Source: Polaromonas sp. P2-4
GTDB lineage: Bacteria > Pseudomonadota > Gammaproteobacteria > Burkholderiales > Burkholderiaceae_C
NCBI GenBank assembly: GCA_024703855.1
Contig: CP087965.1
Location: 5,758,001-5,822,000 of the forward strand
Direction: 5' to 3'
Length of the DNA: 64,000 nt
The stretch's first letter is position 1. Every line of letters begins with the position of its first letter. Made by a program: the position numbers and the translations under genes. The notes under the pieces are model-generated. The model worked only from the letters and a program-made list of their open reading frames with translations. It did not search any database and was not told where the DNA came from. Positions 58,081 through 64,000 of the stretch are shown here, piece after piece.

Positions 58081-58417
58081 TCGGCGCCGATTGAATAGTG
58101 ACCACCTGTGCCGATTGAATTTTGACCAGGGGCTAAAGCTGACTTCTTGAACGTCAGCTGTGGATAACTATAAGCTCTTTGTTGGTTTTGTTGACTCCTT
58201 TTGAATTGGTTGTTGGGGATCTCATCATCAGTGGGAAGCCGCGTAGGGCGTAGCCCGAAGCGGCTTCCCACTGCCTCACCGATCTTCAGAACGGCTCAAC
58301 TCCCTCTTCTGGTTCTGTACCTTGGCGTGCTGTTGCTTTTCTGGATTGCTCCCTGGATTTGATCCGCCCCTTGGCTTCCTTGGAGCTGTGGCGGGAACCG
58401 ATAGGACTCATTGCCCG
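58081..58417 (-). mobile_element. Possible insertion-sequence end (IS21-like) and scar
   Basis: Two near-identical 20-mers on the minus strand (GGTCAAAATTCAATCGGCAC and GGTCACTATTCAATCGGCGC) are spaced by 4 bp at 58082-58125. Multiple terminal repeats of this kind are known for IS21-family ends. The rest of the gap has no transposase frame I can support. An inverted repeat of 13-bp perfect arms lies at 58230-58272. The element interrupts the tandem tenA gene. Confidence 0.4.
58230..58272. repeat. Perfect 13-bp inverted repeat
   Basis: AGTGGGAAGCCGC (58230-58242) and GCGGCTTCCCACT (58260-58272) with a 17-base loop that itself pairs (GGGC with GCCC). Could be a terminator or part of the IS scar; no T-run follows on either strand. 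Confidence 0.6.
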
Positions 58418-59095
58418 TCATACGACTACCCCGCCTTCGGCCGCAATCTGGCGCAAGGCTTGCTCAAACACCTCGGCAGGCTGCCCGCCCGAAATCAAAT
58501 GGCGGTCATTGATGATGACGGCCGGCACCGAATGAATGCCTTGGGACAGGTAAAACTGCTCGCGCTCGCGCACTTCATCGGCGTAGTCGTCTGAGGCCAG
58601 AATCTCGCGCACGCGCAGCGTCCAGACCCACCTCGCCCGCCACCCGCGCCAGCACGTCGTGCGAACCCGGGCTTTGGCCATCGGTGAAGTAGGCCGTGAA
58701 CAAGGCCTCTTTCAGCGCCTTCTGTTTGCCGGCACCTTGCAGCTCGGCCCAGTGCAGCAGGCGGTGCGCATCAAACGTGTTGTAAATGCGGCTGCGTCCA
58801 CCGCCGGGCTCGTCGGCCATGCTGAACTTGAAACCCACCTGCGCGCCGCGTGCTGCGGATGTTTTCACGGTTGGCCTGCGCCTGCTCAGGCGTGATGCCG
58901 TATTTTTCGGTGATGTGCTCGGTAATTTCCTGGCCTTGCGGCCCCATGTTGGGGTTCAGCTCAAACGGCTGGAAATGCAGCTCGGCCGTGATGTCCCCAC
59001 TCACGCGCAAGCGCCTGGTCGAGCGATTTGAGGCCAATCACGCACCAGGGGCAGGAAACGTCAGAAACGAAGTCGATTTTGAGGGAGGTGGTCAT
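58418..59095 (-). pseudogene. DsbA-family oxidoreductase (FrnE-like), three frameshifts
   Basis: MTTSLKIDFVSDVSCPWCVI begins at 59095 with the C-P-W-C active site of FrnE-type DsbA proteins. Breaks near 58995, 58845 and 58620 separate LHFQPFELNPNMGPQGQEIT, FNTFDAHRLLHWAEL-like YNTFDAHRLLHWAELQGAGK and FYLSQGIHSVPAVIINDRHL. No signal peptide, so cytosolic. About 226 residues. Confidence 0.78.
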
Positions 59096-59210
59096 GAGGG
59101 TGCCTTGTCAAAAATTCCATGCATGCTGTCTGGTCTGAATTTTCGCCTGAAGCGCTGCAGCCTGTCTTTCACGGGGTAATTGCTTCTTGAATGGACAGCA
59201 ATGACGAGCC

Positions 59211-59228
59211 GCGTCACACAAGTGTCAC
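59211..59228 (+). promoter_or_regulatory. Candidate Pho box of phoX
   Basis: Two direct 7-mers GCGTCAC and GTGTCAC separated by ACAA (11-bp period), resembling the PhoB site of repeated CTGTCAT. A weak -10 (CACAAT, 59239-59244) follows at the expected distance, 60 bp before the phoX start. Confidence 0.45.
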
Positions 59229-59304
59229 CTTTGCTTTCCACAATATGTGGGCCGAAACGCGATTCCGCTCCCGGTCTCACTTCACCCTCATAAGAAAGCC
59301 GACG

Positions 59305-61527
59305 ATGTCCACGACTACCGATCTCAATACCTATGTTGATCCCGATGATCTGAACAACAACACCTCAGGCAACCCGGCTTTCGAAACCGTGCTGGACGCC
59401 CGCTTGAGCCGCCGCTCGATATTGAAAGGCTCCGTGGGGACTGCTGCTGCTGCCGTCTTTGGCGGCCTGGCCGCCGTGGGCCTGGGTGAAGACGCTGTTG
59501 CCGCGCCGCGCGAAAAGCTGCTGGGCTTCAAGGAAGTGGCCAAAAGCCTGGCCGACAGCGTGATAGTGCCCGCCGGCTACAGCGCCAGCGTGCTCTACGC
59601 GCTGGGCGACCCGCTCACCGCTTCAACACCCGCCTATAAAAACGACGGTACCGACAGCGACTATGAAAACCGCGCCGGCGACCATCACGACGGTATGGAA
59701 TGGTTTGGCCTTGACAACAGCGGCCGGCCATCGACCAACGCCAACAGCCGCGGCCTTCTGGCCATGAACCACGAAGCCACGACCGATGAAAAACTGTCGT
59801 CGTTTTTCCTGCATGCCAACGGCGGCACCAGCGCGCTGCCGCGCCCTGCCAGCGAAGTCGATAAAGAGCTCGCCATTCATGGTGTGGCCGTGGTCGAAGT
59901 GCATCGCAAGGGTGCCAAGTGGGAGTACCTCAAGGACTCCGCCTTCAACATGCGCCTGACGCCGCTGACCGAAATCGAGATTGCCGGGCCGGCGCGCGGC
60001 AACCCGCTGATGGTCACCAAGTTCTCGCCCAACGGCACCAAAACCCGCGGCACGCTGAACAACTGCGGTACCGGCAAAACGCCCTGGGGCACCTTTTTGA
60101 CCGGCGAGGAAAACTGGGCCGGCTACTTCACACGCCCCAAGGGCGATGATGCGGCCCGCGAAGGCAACAAGAGCGTGACCGCACTGGTGCGCTACGGCCG
60201 TGCCGAAGGCGCCAGCACGCGCCACGGCTGGGAAACCGCCGGCAAGGACGACAGGTTTGCGCGCTGGATCAACGCCAAAACCGGCACCTCGGCCGATGGC
60301 AGCGACGACTACCGCAACGAGCTCAACGGCATGGGCTACATCGTGGAGCTGGACGCTTACGACAAAACCAAACTCGCGAAAAAACGCACTGGCCTCGGCC
60401 GTTTCGCCCATGAAAGTGCGGCCTTCGGCAAAGTGGTTTCTGGCCAGCCGCTGGCCGTCTACCAGGGCGACGATTCGCGCAACGAATACATCTACAAGTA
60501 TGTGTCTGCCGCCAAATGGGATGCTGCTGACGCCAGCCCGGCCAACCGTCTGGCTGCCGGTGACAAATACCTGGACAACGGCAAGCTCTACGCGGCCAAA
60601 TTCAACGCCGATGGCACCGGCCAGTGGCTGGAGCTTTCACAAGCCAACCCCGCAGTTGCCGGCTATGCCAAATACTCGTTCGCCGATCAGGCCGACATCG
60701 CCGTGAACACGCGACTGGCGGGCGACGCCGTGGGGGCAACCCGGATGGACCGGCCCGAGTGGTGCTCGGTCAACCCGGCCAATGGTGAAATTTATTACTC
60801 GCTGACCAACAACAGCAACCGCCGTGTCGAGCCCAGCGGTTCGTCGCAGTCGGCCCCCGACAGCGCCAACCCGCGCGCCTATTCCGACATCAAGGGCACG
60901 GCTACGGTGCAAACCGGCAATCCGAATGGCCACATCCTGCGCATGAAGGAAGGCGCCGCAGGCTCGGCAGCGACCAGCTTCACCTGGGACGTGTACCTCT
61001 TTGGCGCAGAAGCCAGTGCCGCACCGGGCTCGGTGAATTTGTCGAAGCTGACGGGCGAGCAGGACTTTTCGAGCCCCGACGGCTTGGCCTTCAGCCCAAG
61101 CACAGGCATTTGCTGGATCCAGACCGACGACAGCGCCTATACCGACGTGACCAACTGCATGATGCTGGCCGGCCTGCCGGGCCAGGTGGGCGACGGCCGC
61201 AAGGTCACCCTGAGCTACCCGCGCGCCGACGGCGGCGCACTGGCGGTTGACACCTACGTCGGCAAGGCACCGACGCCCGACAAACTCAAACGCTTCCTGG
61301 TGGGACCCGTGGGCTGCGAAATCACGGGCCTGTGCGAAACCCCGGACGGTAAGGCGATGTTTGTGAACATCCAGCACCCAGGCGAGACCACGGCGCAGGC
61401 CAACGTCGGCGACCCCGCCAAATACACCAGCCAGTGGCCGGCCAATGTGGGCTACGGGGCCGGTAAACGCCCGCGCTCGGCCACCATCGTCATCACCAAG
61501 AATGACGGCGGCCGCATCGGCAGTTGA
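59305..61527 (+). CDS. phoX: PhoX-family alkaline phosphatase (Tat-exported)
   Basis: 740 residues, intact. The N terminus has a Tat signal (LSRRSILKGSVGTAAAAVFG) and cleavage after AVAAP. DUF839/PhoX body: GDHHDGMEWFGL, GLLAMNHEATTDE, TPWGTFLTGEENWAGYF, DRPEWCSVNPANGEIYYSLT, FSSPDGLAFSPSTGICWIQT, EITGLCETPDGKAMFVNIQH. A periplasmic, Ca/Fe-dependent phosphomonoesterase for phosphate scavenging. ATG 59305 places the twin arginine at residue 35-36; an earlier ATG (59191) would overlap the Pho box. Confidence 0.92.
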   Translation: MSTTTDLNTYVDPDDLNNNTSGNPAFETVLDARLSRRSILKGSVGTAAAAVFGGLAAVGLGEDAVAAPREKLLGFKEVAKSLADSVIVPAGYSASVLYALGDPLTASTPAYKNDGTDSDYENRAGDHHDGMEWFGLDNSGRPSTNANSRGLLAMNHEATTDEKLSSFFLHANGGTSALPRPASEVDKELAIHGVAVVEVHRKGAKWEYLKDSAFNMRLTPLTEIEIAGPARGNPLMVTKFSPNGTKTRGTLNNCGTGKTPWGTFLTGEENWAGYFTRPKGDDAAREGNKSVTALVRYGRAEGASTRHGWETAGKDDRFARWINAKTGTSADGSDDYRNELNGMGYIVELDAYDKTKLAKKRTGLGRFAHESAAFGKVVSGQPLAVYQGDDSRNEYIYKYVSAAKWDAADASPANRLAAGDKYLDNGKLYAAKFNADGTGQWLELSQANPAVAGYAKYSFADQADIAVNTRLAGDAVGATRMDRPEWCSVNPANGEIYYSLTNNSNRRVEPSGSSQSAPDSANPRAYSDIKGTATVQTGNPNGHILRMKEGAAGSAATSFTWDVYLFGAEASAAPGSVNLSKLTGEQDFSSPDGLAFSPSTGICWIQTDDSAYTDVTNCMMLAGLPGQVGDGRKVTLSYPRADGGALAVDTYVGKAPTPDKLKRFLVGPVGCEITGLCETPDGKAMFVNIQHPGETTAQANVGDPAKYTSQWPANVGYGAGKRPRSATIVITKNDGGRIGS

Positions 61528-61579
61528 GCCTATTTTCAGGGGAAAAACACACTGCAGCCCAGGTTTTACGGGCGCAAGA

Positions 61580-61597
61580 AGCTATCAAAAGAATAGC
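61580..61597 (+). repeat. GCTAT hairpin downstream of phoX
   Basis: GCTATCAAAAGAATAGC-type core, 52 bp after the phoX stop and 33 bp before the convergent oxidase gene end. It may act as a shared 3' hairpin. Confidence 0.55.
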
Positions 61598-61629
61598 ACT
61601 TGCGCTGTCCGACAGGGCGTTAACAGGGC

Positions 61630-61935
61630 TTAGTGGAAAAACAGCAGCCGCGTCACAAAGGTATGCTCGGCCTCGAGAAACATCAGGCCGACCAGTACCA
61701 GCAGGCACAGTGGCGGCACCAAAATGGCGCAGACCAGTGCCAGCCGTTCCCAGGCCATGTGCATGAAGACCGCGACGATGAGTCCGGCCTTCATCAGCAT
61801 GAAGGTCACGATCAGCCCCCAGCGCAGGTAGCTCTGGAAGTGGAAATAGTCGACCAGGTACGACATCGTACTGAGCACGAACAGCAGCGCCCAGATTTTG
61901 AGGTAGAGACTGATGGGATGTTGTTGGCCGGTCAT
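61630..61935 (-). CDS. Cytochrome c oxidase subunit IV (prokaryotic COX4 type)
   Basis: 101 residues with three hydrophobic helices: ISLYLKIWALLFVLSTMSYL, WGLIVTFMLMKAGLIVAVFM and LALVCAILVPPLCLLVLVGL. The M-H-M-x-W-E-R turn is typical of small oxidase subunits encoded after subunit III. Last gene of the oxidase operon. ATG 61935 is preceded by a GGAGGA-like site. Confidence 0.8.
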   Translation of the reverse strand: MTGQQHPISLYLKIWALLFVLSTMSYLVDYFHFQSYLRWGLIVTFMLMKAGLIVAVFMHMAWERLALVCAILVPPLCLLVLVGLMFLEAEHTFVTRLLFFH

Positions 61936-62092
61936 GATCAAGTCCTCCGACGATGGCCTTGCAGGCCGCACCGCTGCGGGACGCAGCAGTTCTTCGTGCC
62001 GTCCAAGCCTGCGCAGGCAGGCTCGGAGCCGCGGCACTCAGCCCCCTCGGGGGGCAGCGAACGAATGTGAGCGTGGGGGTCCATAGTCTTCC
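61936..62092 (-). repeat. GC-rich family repeat between oxidase genes
   Basis: CCCCCTCGGGGGGCAGC with a GTGGGGGTCC end (62042-62083) fills the 157-bp gap. Frames through it are not coding. Confidence 0.6.
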
Positions 62093-62812
62093 TCACCAGA
62101 GATAGAAAAACGCAAAGATGAACACCCAGACCAGATCGACAAAGTGCCAGTACAGGCCGGCGATCTCGACATTCTGGTAGTTGCCGCTTTTTTCGTAGTC
62201 GCTGCGCAGCACGCGTCGCACGATGACGAACAGGTAAATCACGCCGCAGGTCACATGCAGGCCATGAAAGCCGGTGATCATGAAGAAAGCCGAGCCAAAC
62301 TGGGCCGCCCCCATCGGGTTGCCCCAGGGCCGGACCCCTTCGAGGATCAGCTTGGACCATTCGAAGGCCTGCATGAGGACGAAGAGTTCGCCGAAGGTGG
62401 CGGTCACGATCATCAGCGTGGCGGCATTCACGCGGTCGCGGCGGTAGGCACAATTCACCGCCATCGCCATGGTGCCGCTGCTGGAGATCAGCACGAAGGT
62501 CATGATGGCGATCAGCAGCAAGGGAATGTTGGCGCCACCCACATGCAGCGCGAACACCTCGCTCGGGTTGGGCCAGGCCACGGTGGTCGACGCGCGCACC
62601 GTCATGTAGCCGGTGAGAAACGAGCCGAAGATAAAGGTGTCGCTGAGCAGGAAAACCCACATCATCGCCTTGCCCCACGACACCTGGAACGCCTGGCGGT
62701 CGGACGACCAGTCCGTGACCATCCCACGTAAGCCGCCCGGCGGTGCAGTCAGGGCAACGGGGGCTTCGTGCAACTGGGGAATCGACACGGTGATCTTGTT
62801 CATGGTGTTCAT
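62093..62812 (-). CDS. Heme-copper oxidase subunit III (second copy, CoxP-like)
   Basis: 239 residues with five to six membrane helices: WVFLLSDTFIFGSFLTGYMT, FVLISSSGTMAMAVNCAYRR, SAFFMITGFHGLHVTCGVIY (conserved G-x-H-G-x-H), NVEIAGLYWHFVDLVWVFIF. Subunit III of an aa3-type oxidase in the inner membrane. Paired with another subunit III gene directly upstream, as in coxMNOP-type operons. Confidence 0.85.
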   Translation of the reverse strand: MNTMNKITVSIPQLHEAPVALTAPPGGLRGMVTDWSSDRQAFQVSWGKAMMWVFLLSDTFIFGSFLTGYMTVRASTTVAWPNPSEVFALHVGGANIPLLLIAIMTFVLISSSGTMAMAVNCAYRRDRVNAATLMIVTATFGELFVLMQAFEWSKLILEGVRPWGNPMGAAQFGSAFFMITGFHGLHVTCGVIYLFVIVRRVLRSDYEKSGNYQNVEIAGLYWHFVDLVWVFIFAFFYLW

Positions 62813-62825
62813 GGCATGTCCTCAG

Positions 62826-62909
62826 GTCTCCGCCGGGCCGCCCCAAGGCAGACCTCGGCCCCCTCGGGGGGCAGCGCAGCAGACGTAGTGGCAAGCGTGG
62901 GGGCTCATA
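62826..62909 (-). repeat. GC-rich family repeat between the two subunit III genes
   Basis: GGGCCGCCCCAAG, CCCCCTCGGGGGGCAGCG and GTGGCAAGCGTGGGGGCTC in that order. It fills nearly the whole gap; compare the copy inside the next gene. Confidence 0.7.
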
Positions 62910-63644
62910 TCAGTTACCGCAGATGAAGCGCACCACCTCGGGCGTCAGCCCACCCAGCGTGGCAAACAACAGCAACCACAGCGCCAGCAGAAAGTGCCAG
63001 TAGCGTGCGCACAGGGCGATGCGCCAGGCATGGGAGGTGGCCCCCACGCTTGCCACTACGTGTGCTGCGCTGCCCCCCGAGGGGGCTGTGCTTGCTTGGG
63101 GCGGCCCTGCGCTGCGCACTATGGCCCCCACGCTCGTCACTTCGTGTACGTCGCCGCCGTCACGCAGAAAGCCGCGCGCCGTCAGGCCCCAAGCCACCAG
63201 GCCACCAGCCACATGCAGGCCATGCAGGGCCGTCAGCAGGTAGAAGAAGCTGGCGGCCGGGTTACCCGCTGGCACCACACGGATGGCCAGCAGCGCCTGC
63301 CAGGCCCACAGCTGTACCGCCAGGAAAGCCAGGGCACAGGCACCGCCCGCCAGCAGCAGGGTACGGGCCGGGGCCCAGTGCGCACTCATCGTCGCTCTGC
63401 TGGCCGCTCTACTGGCCAGCTGCAGGGTTGCACTTCCGGCCAACAGCAGGGCCGTGCTGAGCCACAGCTGCCACGGCATGGCGATGACAGACCAGTCACT
63501 GGCGTCCATGCGCATCACATAGGCGGAAATGAACAGCGAGAACAAGGTCGTCACCACGCCCATGAACACCCACAAGCCGATACCCACGGCGGCGGCGTCA
63601 TGGCGCTCGCCTGCATTGCCCCCCAGGACGGCGACCGCGTTCAT
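62910..63644 (-). CDS. Heme-copper oxidase subunit III (first copy, CoxO-like) with repeat-encoded insertion
   Basis: 244 residues. VGIGLWVFMGVVTTLFSLFI, AYVMRMDASDWSVIAMPWQL, FFYLLTALHGLHVAGGLVAW and ARYWHFLLALWLLLFATLGG are subunit III helices. Between ARGFLRDGG and WRIALCARYWHF there are about 45 extra residues (DVHEVTSVGAIVRSAGPPQA, STAPSGGSAAHVVAS and on) encoded in frame by a GC-rich family repeat (63035-63160). The insert falls in a loop before the last helix. ATG 63644 lacks a strong ribosome site. Confidence 0.82.
   Translation of the reverse strand: MNAVAVLGGNAGERHDAAAVGIGLWVFMGVVTTLFSLFISAYVMRMDASDWSVIAMPWQLWLSTALLLAGSATLQLASRAASRATMSAHWAPARTLLLAGGACALAFLAVQLWAWQALLAIRVVPAGNPAASFFYLLTALHGLHVAGGLVAWGLTARGFLRDGGDVHEVTSVGAIVRSAGPPQASTAPSGGSAAHVVASVGATSHAWRIALCARYWHFLLALWLLLFATLGGLTPEVVRFICGN
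63035..63160 (-). repeat. GC-rich family repeat inside the subunit III gene
   Basis: Contains GCCCCCACGCTTGCCACTAC, CCCCCCGAGGGGGC, CTTGGGGCGGCCC and a second CCCCCACGCTCGTCAC. The reading frame of the host gene passes through it without a stop. Confidence 0.75.
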
Positions 63645-63724
63645 GGGACCCCCACGCCCGGCGATACCGGGCTGCCCCCCGAGGGGACGTGAGCTTGCTT
63701 GAAGCGGTTCTGCGCGGCGCTCAT
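63645..63724 (-). other. Gap with a partial GC-rich repeat and a possible tiny ORF
   Basis: A GCTGCCCCCCGAGGGGAC core (about 63671-63688). A 27-codon frame from ATG 63724 (MSAAQNRFKQAHVPSGG) overlaps the ctaD stop; the second half is repeat-derived, so a real gene is doubtful. Confidence 0.35.
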
Positions 63725-64000
63725 GCCGGCACCTCCCTGGCGACATAGGGCTTGGGTTCTGCGCCTCCATCCTCGGGCGGCGCGTTCTGCGCGATGAAAT
63801 CCTGCGGCGCGCCCGGCACGCTGTAGGCGTAGGCCCAGCGGTGGACCACTGGCACCTGATCTCCCCAGTTGCCGTGGCCCGGTGGCGTAGCGGGCGTCTG
63901 CCATTCCAGCGAAGCCGCGCGCCAGGGGTTGGCACCGGCCGGCCTGCCGCGCCAGGCGCTCCAGCCCAGATTGAAGAGGAACACCAGTTGCATCGCGCCG
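63721..64000 (-). CDS. Cytochrome c oxidase subunit I, C-terminal end (gene runs off the window)
   Basis: The last 90 or so residues: LVFLFNLGWSAWRGRPAGAN, PWRAASLEWQTPATPPGHGN, VVHRWAYAYSVPGAPQDF. The N-P-W-x-A-x-x-L-E-W-x-T-P-x-P-P block is the conserved end of subunit I. The catalytic core lies beyond position 64000. First visible gene of the minus-strand oxidase operon. Confidence 0.83.
   Translation of the reverse strand, partial: GAMQLVFLFNLGWSAWRGRPAGANPWRAASLEWQTPATPPGHGNWGDQVPVVHRWAYAYSVPGAPQDFIAQNAPPEDGGAEPKPYVAREVPA

Noticed and set aside
58141..58400. A transposase gene in the IS-like scar
   Set aside because: No frame carries recognisable IstA/IstB motifs; only terminal-repeat-like sequence is supported.

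Overview
The window looks like a chromosomal segment of a Comamonadaceae-type betaproteobacterium (Rhodoferax/Polaromonas-like). This is inferred from the GC-rich codon use, the GalU, Rml and YjbH sequences, and two dispersed repeat types I associate with that family: GCTAT-n-ATAG hairpins, and GC-rich elements with CCCCCTCGGGGG cores. No rRNA, tRNA, CRISPR array or intact transposase was seen.

Region 1 (1-16.9 kb, all + strand) is a Wzx/Wzy-type surface polysaccharide locus. In order it encodes a tyrosine phosphatase (Wzb), a tyrosine autokinase/copolymerase (Wzc), an extra undecaprenyl-diphosphate synthase, a WecA/MraY-like initiating transferase, a UDP-HexNAc dehydrogenase, a flippase, a polymerase and three glycosyltransferases. 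These are followed by a reductase, dehydratase and 2-epimerase set for a 6-deoxy-L-HexNAc sugar and a WbuB-like transferase. Many genes are split by single-base indels, often at short homopolymers, and read through once one base is restored.

Region 2 (17-47.6 kb) is a mosaic. Intact or nearly intact sugar-nucleotide and export genes (galU, yjbH, rmlB, rmlC, and interrupted rmlA and rmlD) are interleaved with about eleven toxin-antitoxin modules (HigBA, four DUF1778/GNAT pairs, five PIN-toxin pairs and a DUF433/DUF5615 remnant). It also holds an AAA ATPase, two Schlafen/AlbA_2-type proteins, three GIY-YIG ORFs and broken pieces of galE, galU, rmlB, yjbH, vanZ and a glycosyltransferase. Almost every gap carries a bipartite inverted repeat, and three tandem arrays of it are present (7, 9 and 5 units). 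Two segments (18.7-25.1 kb and 36.9-40.4 kb) are diverged versions of one ancestral block, the second collapsed by internal deletions.

Region 3 (47.6-64 kb) is more ordinary chromosome: a P450/monooxygenase pair with a divergent ArsR regulator, small lipoproteins, and a minus-strand gene train tenA-tenA-mrp-nfu-yyaL-sagB. This is followed by an IS-like scar, a DsbA-family oxidoreductase, a Tat-exported PhoX phosphatase with a candidate Pho box, and an aa3-type cytochrome oxidase operon with two subunit III genes, one carrying an in-frame copy of a GC-rich repeat.

Two processes must be kept apart. Single-base indels that restore perfectly may be sequencing errors. The fusions, internal deletions, duplications and domain swaps cannot be explained that way, although misassembly of repeats must be excluded.
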